From Gluconobacter cerinus (GTDB taxonomy: Bacteria; Pseudomonadota; Alphaproteobacteria; Acetobacterales; Acetobacteraceae), in NCBI RefSeq assembly GCF_002723935.1, contig NZ_BEWM01000001.1, forward strand, positions 372,001-436,000: 64,000 bases of DNA, given 5' to 3'. The notes beneath the pieces are model-generated. The model was not told the origin of the DNA, did not search any database, and saw nothing but the letters and a program-made list of their open reading frames with translations. Shown piece by piece: positions 9,356 to 17,770 of this stretch; positions within the stretch are counted from its first letter, which is position 1, and the number at the start of each line of letters is the position of its first letter. The translations under genes and the position numbers were made by a program.

Positions 9356-10351
9356 TCAGGCTTTTAGCTGGCGATAAAGCTTACAGATGCTTCCGTTCAG
9401 ATACCCCGGAACCACCATTCCCAGTGATGCCGGATGGATTCCGAGTGTCTGCAAGGTCTCAGCCCCCGGCTGCACGACATTATCGACAGACATCATGGCC
9501 ACCTGGTCTCGCGTCAGCAGATGGCCAGGCAACTTCTCCAGAACAGTCGCTTCAAGGCGGGCTACCACTTGCGGGATCGGGAGCAGAATTCTTTTACGAC
9601 CCGACGCTTCGAGTACGAACGCCATAAGCTCACGCATACTCAGGATATCGGGACCACCGGCCTCAACCGTTAGACCTGCATTCTCCGGCTGCAGAAGTCG
9701 TAGCGCTGCTTCTGCAACATCTTCCACAAATACCGGCTGATAATATGTGCGACCGGCAAAAACCGGTAAAACAGGCGATAGCGCTGCGATCAAGGCAAAC
9801 AGATTGAAGAAGCTATCATCCGTCCCGAACACCACAGACGGGCGAAGCAGACGCGCATCAGGAAAAACATCCCGTACGACACGTTCTGCAGCCGCTTTAC
9901 TCCGACCATATGCCCCTGGAGACGTCAAAGAAGCACCGATGGCAGACATATGAACGTAGTGCTTCACACCTGCCAGATGAGCCCGCACAGCTGCTAGCCG
10001 AGCGCCCTCGACATTAATGCGATGCAGAGTCTGCACATCTGGCGTCATGACAGAGACAAGATTGACGACAGCATCCACACCATCAAACAGACGATCAAGC
10101 TGCGCTGCATCATTGACTGACGTTTTCAGGAACTCGACGCGCCCTGTTCCACGCGCCTTTCCAAGCCCCTGAATTTTTTCGGGATTCTGACTTCCCACAC
10201 GAACGACATGCCCGGTGGCAACCAGCTTTCTCACCAGGCTGCGCCCAATAAAACCACCACCACCAATGACAGCGACCTTCTGCTGCCCCGCACCCGAAAA
10301 AAGTTTTTCCATTTCCCTGTTTTCTTTCATTCCAACTGTTGACGCTCTCAT
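9356..10351 (-). CDS. NDUFA9-like NAD(P)-binding protein (atypical SDR)
   Basis: A Rossmann-fold protein of the extended/atypical short-chain dehydrogenase family, related to the complex I NDUFA9 (39 kDa) accessory subunit and to NAD-dependent epimerases. The glycine motif VAVIGGGGFIG is near the N-terminus; YGRSKAAAE supplies a Tyr-x3-Lys pair, followed by LLRPSVVFG. Bacterial members are often called NADH-ubiquinone oxidoreductase subunits by homology, although bacterial complex I does not need them. The start is uncertain: ATG codons at 10351, 10330 and 10312 are all possible and none has a well-placed ribosome-binding site. A 6-bp hairpin with a 3-base loop at 9339-9353 follows the stop codon. 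Function not established. Confidence 0.8.
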   Translation of the reverse strand: MRASTVGMKENREMEKLFSGAGQQKVAVIGGGGFIGRSLVRKLVATGHVVRVGSQNPEKIQGLGKARGTGRVEFLKTSVNDAAQLDRLFDGVDAVVNLVSVMTPDVQTLHRINVEGARLAAVRAHLAGVKHYVHMSAIGASLTSPGAYGRSKAAAERVVRDVFPDARLLRPSVVFGTDDSFFNLFALIAALSPVLPVFAGRTYYQPVFVEDVAEAALRLLQPENAGLTVEAGGPDILSMRELMAFVLEASGRKRILLPIPQVVARLEATVLEKLPGHLLTRDQVAMMSVDNVVQPGAETLQTLGIHPASLGMVVPGYLNGSICKLYRQLKA

Positions 10352-10422
10352 TCAGTCAATGTAAACGCCTCTTCACCAACCCGGGATGCCTCAGGAAACT
10401 GAAAAAACCCGGTGCTTTCTGA

Positions 10423-10509
10423 GCCCAGATGGCGGAATTGGTAGACGCGCAGGTTTCAGGTACCTGTGTCCGAAAGGACGTGGAAGTTCGAGTCTTCTTC
10501 TGGGCACCA
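10423..10509 (+). tRNA. tRNA-Leu (anticodon CAG)
   Basis: A class II tRNA with an acceptor stem of seven pairs (GCCCAGA at 10423-10429 with TCTGGGC at 10499-10505), discriminator A and an encoded CCA end at 10507-10509. The anticodon stem CAGGT/ACCTG encloses TTCAGGT, which puts the anticodon CAG at 10457-10459, so it reads CUG leucine codons. The long variable arm (GTCC-GAAA-GGAC) and GTTCGAGTC T-loop fit tRNA-Leu. Confidence 0.96.
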
Positions 10510-10570
10510 CAGACGGTCAGGTTCATACGAACCTTCCCCTCTGAGTTCATAAAAATTCGGTGACAACAAA

Positions 10571-11215
10571 ATGAGCCAGCAGAACGCCATCCATCTTCAT
10601 GACGGCGACCTGCCGGAAGATTTTGATATTGGCCCTGTTGTCGCCATAGATACCGAGACCATGGGTCTCAATCCCTACAGAGATCGCCTCTGCCTTGTGC
10701 AGCTTTCCGCCGGTGACGGTGAAGCACACCTCGTGCAGATCAAGCCTGTCTCCATGGGTGGCCGTGGCTATGATTGCCCTAACCTCAAAGCTTTCCTTTC
10801 GGATGACTCGATCACCAAGCTGATGCACTTCGCCCGCTTTGACGTGGCAGTGCTCCAGAAGGCCTTCGACATCACGATCTCTTCCGTCATCTGCACCAAG
10901 ATCGCTGCCCGCCTCGTCTATACGTTCACGGACCGTCATGGACTGGCCTATCTGTGCCGCGACCTGCTTGGCGTCGAAATCAGCAAGCACCAGCAGAGCT
11001 CGGACTGGGGTGCTGAAACCCTGACGGACGACCAGAAGCGCTATGCTGCGTCTGACGTGCTTTATCTCCATGCCCTGTGGGACAAGCTTGAAGCCATGCT
11101 GATCCGGGAAGAGCGGCGGGAGCTGGCTCAGGCCTGCTTTGACTTCCTTTCAGCGCGCACCCGTCTGGATCTTCTGGGCTACGACGAGCCCGACATCTTC
11201 GCACACCGCGCGTAA
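10571..11215 (+). CDS. rnd: Ribonuclease D-type 3'-5' exonuclease (DEDDy), exonuclease domain only
   Basis: A 3'-5' exoribonuclease of the RNase D family, expected to trim tRNA or other RNA 3' ends. The DEDDy residues are visible: D27 and E29 in DTET, D91 in HFARFD, and Y158 with D162 in YAASD. At 214 residues it consists of the exonuclease domain alone and lacks the HRDC domains of E. coli RNase D (375). This short form is common in alphaproteobacteria. It lies 61 bases after tRNA-Leu, so the tRNA and its possible processing enzyme may share transcription. kdsD starts 21 bases downstream. Confidence 0.9.
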   Translation: MSQQNAIHLHDGDLPEDFDIGPVVAIDTETMGLNPYRDRLCLVQLSAGDGEAHLVQIKPVSMGGRGYDCPNLKAFLSDDSITKLMHFARFDVAVLQKAFDITISSVICTKIAARLVYTFTDRHGLAYLCRDLLGVEISKHQQSSDWGAETLTDDQKRYAASDVLYLHALWDKLEAMLIREERRELAQACFDFLSARTRLDLLGYDEPDIFAHRA

Positions 11216-11236
11216 TCGCCTACACTGCGCCCTGAC

Positions 11237-12223
11237 ATGATAAACCCGGCTACCTCGCCCCTTCCCTCGGCCCTGCACACTCTTGCTGTCGAGCGACAGG
11301 GGCTTGAAGCGCTCGAAAGCGCCCTCGGCGGCTCTCTGGGGCAAGCTTTCAGCCATGCCATAGAGCGGATCCTTCTCTGTTCTGGCCGGCTGATTGTCAC
11401 GGGCATCGGGAAGTCGGGTCATATTGGCCGCAAGATCCAAGCCACCCTTGCCTCTACCGGAACTCCGTCTCTCTTCGTCCACCCCGCAGAAGCCGCACAT
11501 GGTGATCTGGGCATGGTCGCGGCAGGGGATGTCATCCTTGCTCTCTCGAATTCCGGCGAAACCACAGAACTTGCCGCAATTCTGTCGTATGCGTCGCACA
11601 GACAGCTGGATGTGATTGCCATAACATCCGTCGAGACCTCGGCTCTGGCCCGCGCTGCCAAGATTGCTCTGGTTCTCCCTCCCGCCAGAGAAGCCTGCCC
11701 CATGGGATTGGCTCCCACTACGAGCACGCTTCTTCAGCTTGCCCTTGGAGACGCGCTGGCCATCGCCCTTCTGGAAAAACGCGGCTTCACAGCCAACGAT
11801 TTCAGCGTGTTTCACCCAGGTGGCCGTCTGGGCGCGCGTTTGCGCCCGGTGCGGGAGCTGATGCACACCGGAGAGGCCCTCCCACTCGGGGAAAAATCTC
11901 TCTCGCTTCGTTCGGTCATTCTGGAAATGACTCACAAAGCCTTTGGCTGCATGGGCGTGACGGACGAGAATGGCGCGCTGTGCGGTCTCATCACGGATGC
12001 GGATCTCCGACGGGCCCTCCACAGCGATCTTGACACGACCACGGCGGAAGAGGTCATGAATCTCTCTCCAACCACGACTGCCCCCTCGACCCTGGCACAG
12101 GACGTCCTTCTCCTTATGAATGCACGCTCCAAACCGATCACGAGTCTTTTCGTCGTTGGAGAGGACGGACGCCCACAGGGCATCATTCACCTGCACGATC
12201 TCCTGAGGGCGGGCCTGGCATGA
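11237..12223 (+). CDS. kdsD: D-arabinose 5-phosphate isomerase (KpsF/GutQ family)
   Basis: Interconverts ribulose 5-phosphate and arabinose 5-phosphate, the first step of Kdo synthesis for lipopolysaccharide. The 328-residue protein has an N-terminal SIS sugar-isomerase domain with GIGKSGHIG at 56-64, HPAEAAHGDLG at 82-92 and SNSGET at 104-109, then two CBS domains from about residue 205. This matches KdsD in order and length. No strong ribosome-binding site precedes the ATG at 11237. The stop overlaps the lptC start as ATGA. Its place directly before lptC-lptA-lptB supports a role in LPS. Confidence 0.93.
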   Translation: MINPATSPLPSALHTLAVERQGLEALESALGGSLGQAFSHAIERILLCSGRLIVTGIGKSGHIGRKIQATLASTGTPSLFVHPAEAAHGDLGMVAAGDVILALSNSGETTELAAILSYASHRQLDVIAITSVETSALARAAKIALVLPPAREACPMGLAPTTSTLLQLALGDALAIALLEKRGFTANDFSVFHPGGRLGARLRPVRELMHTGEALPLGEKSLSLRSVILEMTHKAFGCMGVTDENGALCGLITDADLRRALHSDLDTTTAEEVMNLSPTTTAPSTLAQDVLLLMNARSKPITSLFVVGEDGRPQGIIHLHDLLRAGLA

Positions 12224-12990
12224 CCGACTCGCCCAAGGATGACAAACGCCCCAAACGGGACGACTTTTCAGGAAACCGGAGCGAAAGCCTCGCCAAGCTT
12301 GATGCCCTGCGCCGTGCAGCATTCCAGAAAGTACGAACCGCTCCCAATCCAGAAGAGCTGGCGCGCCGCCGCTCTCTTCTGGGGTTTGCCAAATGGGCCC
12401 TCCCGGGGCTTGCACTTGTTCTGCTGAGTTCAATTGCGGCGTGGCCCGAGATCTCTCATCTCGTCAATCAGAACCGTGCAGCTTTGAAGGAAATGGCCCG
12501 CCTGCGCGTTGAGAGCGGCAATATGGAAAATGCCGTCTATCGCGGTCTGGACGCCCATAACCACCTGTACATGATCACGGCACGCGTTACGCATCAGGAA
12601 GGCCCGGACCGTGTAGATCTGGTTGATCCGGTGGCGGATATCGAGCTGGCAGGTAATTCCTGGGCGCATATCAAGGCGGATCGGGGTGTCTACATGCAGC
12701 ACGAGCAGACCTTGAATCTAGACGACAACGTGGTGCTTTACCGCGATGACGGGACGCTCATGAACGGCCCTTCCGCCGATATGGACCTGAAGCAGGACGT
12801 TATTGCATCCCGCGACTGGGTCCATGCCGAAGGCCCATTTGGCAAGCAGGACGCGCAGGGCTATTTCCTGGACCAGCATGCAGGTATCATGCAGTTTACA
12901 GGGCCGGGTCTGACGGTCCGCAACGACGATAACGGCCCCCCTTCCATGGCGGCCCGCCTCCGCCAGGAAGGAGCCAAGACAGAGAAATGA
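12220..12990 (+). CDS. lptC: LPS export inner-membrane protein LptC
   Basis: The bitopic component that receives LPS from LptBFG and passes it to periplasmic LptA. One membrane segment lies at about 55-74 after a charged cytoplasmic tail, followed by a periplasmic OstA-like beta-jellyroll. At 256 residues it is longer than E. coli LptC (191), mainly at the N-terminus. Identification rests on topology, family pattern and context between kdsD and lptA. It overlaps kdsD and lptA by four bases each. Confidence 0.87.
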   Translation: MTDSPKDDKRPKRDDFSGNRSESLAKLDALRRAAFQKVRTAPNPEELARRRSLLGFAKWALPGLALVLLSSIAAWPEISHLVNQNRAALKEMARLRVESGNMENAVYRGLDAHNHLYMITARVTHQEGPDRVDLVDPVADIELAGNSWAHIKADRGVYMQHEQTLNLDDNVVLYRDDGTLMNGPSADMDLKQDVIASRDWVHAEGPFGKQDAQGYFLDQHAGIMQFTGPGLTVRNDDNGPPSMAARLRQEGAKTEK

Positions 12991-13931
12991 TGAGCCGCAT
13001 CGCCAGACTGCTTCCCGTTGCAGGACTTCTCCTCGCTACCACCGCCACACCTGCCGCTTATGCGGATGGGCTGGATATGTCTCACGGCGAGGCCGTTAAG
13101 CTGTTCTGGAAAAGCGAGGAAATCTACGACCGGAACGCCCAGACAGTTACCTTGACCGGCGGTGCCCGTGCCGTGCGAGGGGATGTAACGGTCGATGCCG
13201 ATACGCTGATTGGCTATCTGCGCAAGAAAGCGGCTCCCCAGGGACAACCAGCCGCACCGCCGCCGGCTACAAATGGACAGACCGGTGAAGCCGACCCGAT
13301 GGGTGGCTCCCTTGAACTGTACCGCATAGAAGCCCGCGGTCACGTTCATATCTATAACCAGACGGACCAGGGCTGGGGCGACCGTGCCCTGTATGACATG
13401 GATCAGGCCGTCATGGTCATGACTGGCAAAAACCTGAAGCTTACGACGCCGCAGGATGTGCTCACTGCACGTGACGTCATGGAATATCATTCCAAGACCC
13501 GCATGTCGGTCGGCCGCGGAAACGCAACTGTCACCACCAATGACGGGCGCCAGATCAAGGCTGACGTGCTGGTCTCTTTCAGTGCACCGGACTCCCCTGC
13601 ACCAGCAGGACAGGCCCAGCCGGCGAAAAGCGACGGCAGCCCTCTTGGTGGCGGTTCTTCCAAACTGGACCGGGCTTATGGCTGGGGCCATGTCGTGCTG
13701 CGCACCCCTACCCAGACAGCAACCGGGGACAGAGGCGTTTATGTCTTTGCCAGCCAGATTGCCCGCCTGATCGGCCACGTGCATGTGACGCAGGGCCAGA
13801 ACCAGAACAACGGGTCTCAGGCTATCGTCAACATGAAGACCGGCATTGCCACGATGCTGCCAGGATCTGACTCTCCTATTCAGGGACTAGTCGTTCCAAA
13901 CGAAGCCAACAGCAGCCAGGCACCAAAGTGA
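12987..13931 (+). CDS. lptA: LPS transport periplasmic protein LptA
   Basis: A periplasmic bridge protein that carries LPS from LptC to the outer-membrane LptDE. A Sec signal peptide ends near A26 (PAAYADG). OstA-like beta-jellyroll strands follow (VTLTGGARAVRGDVTVDAD and similar). At 314 residues it is far longer than E. coli LptA (185). The excess is largely two Pro/Ala/Gly-rich inserts at about 81-106 and 200-226 that look like disordered loops between strands. Start and stop overlap both neighbours, indicating translational coupling. Confidence 0.87.
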   Translation: MMSRIARLLPVAGLLLATTATPAAYADGLDMSHGEAVKLFWKSEEIYDRNAQTVTLTGGARAVRGDVTVDADTLIGYLRKKAAPQGQPAAPPPATNGQTGEADPMGGSLELYRIEARGHVHIYNQTDQGWGDRALYDMDQAVMVMTGKNLKLTTPQDVLTARDVMEYHSKTRMSVGRGNATVTTNDGRQIKADVLVSFSAPDSPAPAGQAQPAKSDGSPLGGGSSKLDRAYGWGHVVLRTPTQTATGDRGVYVFASQIARLIGHVHVTQGQNQNNGSQAIVNMKTGIATMLPGSDSPIQGLVVPNEANSSQAPK

Positions 13932-14683
13932 CAGACACATCCCCCTCATTTCCCGTGCTCCAGACCGGTCTGGTCGCCAGCGGGATCGGCAAGACCTACA
14001 AAAAGCGGGCTGTCGTCAAAAACGTGTCCATTCAGGTGCAACGCGGTGAGGCTGTTGGCCTGCTCGGACCGAACGGCGCAGGCAAGACGACAAGCTTCTA
14101 CATGATCGTAGGGCTGGTCCAGCCGGACACGGGCACCATTACGCTGGATGGCGCAGACATCACCCAGTTGCCGATGTATCGACGGGCGCGTCTGGGCGTT
14201 GGTTATCTGCCACAGGAAGCCAGCATTTTCCGCGGCCTAAACGTCGAACAGAACATCATGGCCGCGCTGGAAGTGATCGAATCCGATCCGGAAAAGCGCG
14301 AAACGATGCTGAACGGCCTTCTCGCCGAGTTCGGAATCACGCACCTGCGTCACTCACCCTCGCTGGCACTGTCCGGTGGTGAGCGTCGCCGTCTGGAAAT
14401 TGCCCGCGCTCTGGCCAGCCAGCCGAACTATATCCTGCTGGATGAGCCTCTGGCCGGTATCGATCCGATTGCCGTGGGCGAAATTCGCGATCTTGTGTCT
14501 CACCTCAAGGATCGTGGCATCGGTGTGCTGATTACGGACCATAACGTCCGCGAAACGCTTGAAGTCATTGACCGCGCCTACATCATGCATGGTGGTCAGG
14601 TTCTGATGGAAGGTACCCCGGAGGCCATCGTCGCCAACGAAGATGTGCGCCGGGTCTATCTTGGAGAGAACTTCTCGCTCTAA
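13928..14683 (+). CDS. lptB: LPS export ABC transporter ATPase LptB
   Basis: The cytoplasmic ATPase that powers LPS extraction by LptFG. The Walker A motif GPNGAGKTT is at 47-55, the signature LSGGERRR at 148-155 and the Walker B YILLDEP at 168-174. At 251 residues it is a typical LptB. It starts with GTG overlapping the lptA stop (GTGA). rpoN follows after a 9-base gap. LptF and LptG are not in the window. Confidence 0.96.
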   Translation: MTDTSPSFPVLQTGLVASGIGKTYKKRAVVKNVSIQVQRGEAVGLLGPNGAGKTTSFYMIVGLVQPDTGTITLDGADITQLPMYRRARLGVGYLPQEASIFRGLNVEQNIMAALEVIESDPEKRETMLNGLLAEFGITHLRHSPSLALSGGERRRLEIARALASQPNYILLDEPLAGIDPIAVGEIRDLVSHLKDRGIGVLITDHNVRETLEVIDRAYIMHGGQVLMEGTPEAIVANEDVRRVYLGENFSL

Positions 14684-14692
14684 TCTGACGGG

Positions 14693-16018
14693 ATGCTCAG
14701 TCCCGGTCTGATACAGCGCCAGTCGCAGTCGCTCGTCATGACGCCACAGTTGCGTCAGGCGATTGCGATGCTGCAACTAGGCCATCAGGAACTGACGCAA
14801 TCACTTCAGCAGATTGCGGAACTGAACCCCCTTCTGATTCTGGAATCCACGGACACTGCACCCAACACAGAGCCCGCGGATCCTGCATCTGAATTGCACG
14901 ACGATGACCCCGAACGCTTTACTTCGGGTTCGGAACGACCAGAGACTGCGGCCCCCGGCCCCACACTTCATGATGATCTGATTGCCCAGATCCACCTCCG
15001 GTTTCCCGTTCAGCAGGACTGTGCCGCCGCTCTTTATCTTCTGGCTTGCCTCGATGAGGCCGGACGATTGCCGGAAGCAGTTTCAGGCCTTGCGGTCGAA
15101 CTTGGTGTCGAGCCCGCTGTTCTTGAAACTATCCGCCAAGTTCTGATGCGACTGGAGCCTGCTGGTCTTTTTACACGCTCCTTGGAAGAGTGTCTGGCGG
15201 TCCAGGTGGAACAGAAAAACCGGCTAGACCCCGCCATGAAAGTTCTTCTGGCTAACCTCGATCTTTTAGCTCGAAGGGACTGGCGGCTGCTCCGTCAGAA
15301 GTGTCAGCTCGAACAGGACGACCTGCTCGATATGCTGACAGAAATTCAGGCTCTTAATCCCAGGCCAGGCTTTGATCCGCGCCAGCCAGTCTCCCCCATT
15401 CAGCCAGACCTGATCCTCCGCAAAAATGGTCCTGGATTCCGCCTGACATTCAATCATCGCCTGCTGCCCCACTGTCACGTGGATCTGGAGATGCAAAGCG
15501 CGCTCGACAGTTCAACAGACGCCGGGCGACAGCTTCTTGCTTATGCAAACGAGGCCAATGCTGTCATCCGCGCTCTGGAAATGCGTCGCCAGACTATTCT
15601 GAAGATCGGAGCAGAGATTGTCCGTCAGCAGGCGACGTTCTTTGAAGAGGGCCTCGCTGCTCTCCGCCCCCTCACCATGCGCGACCTCGCCACAGGCGCA
15701 GATGTGCATGAAAGCACGGTCAGCCGGGTTGTGAACGGGAAGTACATAGACACACCCCGCGGCATTCTTCCGCTTCGTATGTTTTTCTCTACGGCTCTTC
15801 AGGCCAGCGACGGCTCCACGCAAAGTGCCAGCGCCATTCAGCACCGCATCAGAACGCTGATCGCTTCAGAAGGTGACTACATCCTGTCAGATGATGCCCT
15901 GACGACCCAACTTCAAAAAGAAGGGTTCGCCATCCAGCGCCGAACCGTGGCAAAATATCGGGAAGGCATGGGGATCGCAAAATCCAGCCAGAGGCGACGC
16001 CTGAGGAAAGATCATTAA
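14693..16018 (+). CDS. rpoN: RNA polymerase sigma-54 factor
   Basis: The alternative sigma factor for -24/-12 promoters, usually nitrogen-related. The glutamine/leucine-rich activator-interacting region I is clear at the N-terminus (QRQSQSLVMTPQLRQAI), an acidic linker follows, and the RpoN box RRTVAKYRE at 416-424 is intact near the C-terminus. The length of 441 is slightly short for the family (around 480-500). It follows lptB as in many proteobacteria. The hpf and ptsN genes that usually come next are missing; the next gene is convergent and AT-rich, with only two bases between the stops. Confidence 0.96.
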   Translation: MLSPGLIQRQSQSLVMTPQLRQAIAMLQLGHQELTQSLQQIAELNPLLILESTDTAPNTEPADPASELHDDDPERFTSGSERPETAAPGPTLHDDLIAQIHLRFPVQQDCAAALYLLACLDEAGRLPEAVSGLAVELGVEPAVLETIRQVLMRLEPAGLFTRSLEECLAVQVEQKNRLDPAMKVLLANLDLLARRDWRLLRQKCQLEQDDLLDMLTEIQALNPRPGFDPRQPVSPIQPDLILRKNGPGFRLTFNHRLLPHCHVDLEMQSALDSSTDAGRQLLAYANEANAVIRALEMRRQTILKIGAEIVRQQATFFEEGLAALRPLTMRDLATGADVHESTVSRVVNGKYIDTPRGILPLRMFFSTALQASDGSTQSASAIQHRIRTLIASEGDYILSDDALTTQLQKEGFAIQRRTVAKYREGMGIAKSSQRRRLRKDH

Positions 16019-16020
16019 TT

Positions 16021-17580
16021 TTAATTCCTTAAGCTGAAATCCAAATCTTTAATAGCATCTCTAAGTATTGGATACCGGAGAGATACATCGTATATATCAC
16101 CGCTTTCGGCTAAATCTTGAAGACCCCTTATAATTTCTGCCAATCGACCAGAATATTCTAAGAAATCATTTGGTTTTAGAAAAAAGCTCTCCCATTTTTT
16201 TACTTCTTGAGCATCGCCATGCAGACATAACCCCACTTGAGAGGGAGGTGCTTTCAGCCATGTTTTTGTACGCAAGTCCTGTAATGCAAGCCCACCGTTA
16301 AAACTATCTCCCTTATAAACCAGAACTGGAGCAGCTTTATTTTCTTTAACAACCATCAGCATAGGTGCATCATCATCTTGTGCTACCAAAAAAATATATT
16401 TACCCAATGTAATAGCCAGAACATTAACATCGTTTTTTAATGGACTTCTTGAGTACATTCGCTCACTAGGACAATGCAGAACAATCGGATCACCATTTTC
16501 TGCATAAATATTATTGATTTTTAAAATTTCGTTTTTTGGAAGAAAGTTTTTATCATTTAATTGATTATAACTTATACTAAATAACCGCGAGAACATTTCA
16601 TCAGCTACAGCAGAAGGATCAGACAGGCTAAATGTTATCCGAAAATTTGGAGGACTTTCGCAACGGATGATCTGACTTTCTTTTACATATTTTATAGAGG
16701 CGCTATGAACGGCATCCATCAAATGATAGGAACGCCGAGGAGATTTTGTTGGACACAATATCACTGCATGCGGCTTATCCACAAAAATAGAGGCATGAAA
16801 AGCCGATCCGATCAAGCCCAGTGATGGTCGATGCAAAGCTGCGATTTGCGTAGCAACAGAACATTCTTCGGGATAAATTATATTAACTCCAAATTTAGAA
16901 AGAGCATCCATCAAAGAATATTCGTTAATAACCTTTAGGGTTCCATATTCTATATTGTTTCTAGAAAAATAAACCGCCCCATCTGGAAGAGGAGATGCGT
17001 GTCGTATTGCGGTAGCACCTACTTTCTGACAAGCTAAAGCGTAAACTTCATATACGAAACCATCTTCACTAAATGCTTGACCAGGAACGACTAGATTTTC
17101 TACCACTACAGGGTATTTCGAAATAATAATTTGCTCTTTTTCGACTCCCGCGTAATTTAAAAAATCACGCATCCAAGTTTTTTCATATATTTCTTCCACA
17201 CTAAGATTACTGTGGAATAATATTTTATCGTTTTTCTTTCCATAAAGAATATAATACCATAAAATATTAAAGCACTCTGTTATAAAATGTCCGTAGTGAT
17301 TTCCAATAGCTCCGCCGTAAATTGCGTGCCCTATACGAGGTCGCGACTTTGATGCCATTAAATTCGTTAAAATAGGCTGAGTTTTCAGAATTGATGGTAT
17401 TCCATGAAAGTGAGCATTACTTAAGAGCTGACGCCCGGTTTCATCGTATAAACCGAAAGAATTATCCCCTCCCCCTCCAAAATTAGGGACATATAAGATA
17501 TTCCGACGCAAAAATACTTCCGGCTCCCCGCGGAATACAGAATTTTCAATTCCCTCACATTCAATATCTGAAATACTCAT
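16021..17580 (-). CDS. GT61-type (DUF563) glycosyltransferase-like protein, AT-rich
   Basis: A 519-residue protein with the pattern of glycosyltransferase family 61. Its HYGHFITECFNILWYY segment near 95-110 resembles the family's His-rich start, SRNN at 207-210 begins the donor region, and IGSAFHASIF near 258-267 corresponds to the family's conserved GxH/GA turn. The last 200 residues are not recognised. The gene is strikingly AT-rich: the first two 60-base lines are 33% and 40% GC by count, against about 60% in rpoN, which indicates recent acquisition. AAGGA lies about 12 bases before the ATG. It may modify a surface polysaccharide; acceptor and donor are unknown. Confidence 0.65.
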   Translation of the reverse strand: MSISDIECEGIENSVFRGEPEVFLRRNILYVPNFGGGGDNSFGLYDETGRQLLSNAHFHGIPSILKTQPILTNLMASKSRPRIGHAIYGGAIGNHYGHFITECFNILWYYILYGKKNDKILFHSNLSVEEIYEKTWMRDFLNYAGVEKEQIIISKYPVVVENLVVPGQAFSEDGFVYEVYALACQKVGATAIRHASPLPDGAVYFSRNNIEYGTLKVINEYSLMDALSKFGVNIIYPEECSVATQIAALHRPSLGLIGSAFHASIFVDKPHAVILCPTKSPRRSYHLMDAVHSASIKYVKESQIIRCESPPNFRITFSLSDPSAVADEMFSRLFSISYNQLNDKNFLPKNEILKINNIYAENGDPIVLHCPSERMYSRSPLKNDVNVLAITLGKYIFLVAQDDDAPMLMVVKENKAAPVLVYKGDSFNGGLALQDLRTKTWLKAPPSQVGLCLHGDAQEVKKWESFFLKPNDFLEYSGRLAEIIRGLQDLAESGDIYDVSLRYPILRDAIKDLDFSLRN

Positions 17581-17770
17581 AATTATTTATATTCCTTTAT
17601 TTCAATTATTAATTAACTATTCATATTTCGATCATATATACAGTTAAAAAACATCTATTTCTAATAAATTATCTATTTTTATCACTCCATTAATGAATCT
17701 ATCAAGAGGGGCGTAATTAATTTTAGTCATAATATATTTATTCTTGACGTCATCAATCAAACAATCATCA
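17581..17770. other. AT-rich intergenic segment with possible gene remnant
   Basis: About 190 bases, very AT-rich, continuing the composition of the glycosyltransferase gene up to the stop codon of the ABC-F gene, where GC rises sharply. On the minus strand a short open stretch at 17644-17731 would encode 28 residues (MTKINYAPLDRF onward). Its amino-acid make-up looks protein-like, but no family is recognised and no ribosome-binding site is evident. It may be the decayed end of another acquired gene. Confidence 0.3.

Noticed and set aside
11150-12433. Minus-strand ORF of 427 codons across kdsD and the start of lptC
   Set aside because: Longer than kdsD itself, but KdsD has intact SIS and CBS motifs and the antisense product has none.
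12861-13784. Minus-strand ORF of 307 codons across lptA
   Set aside because: Antisense to a well-identified LptA frame, with composition unlike the neighbouring proteins.
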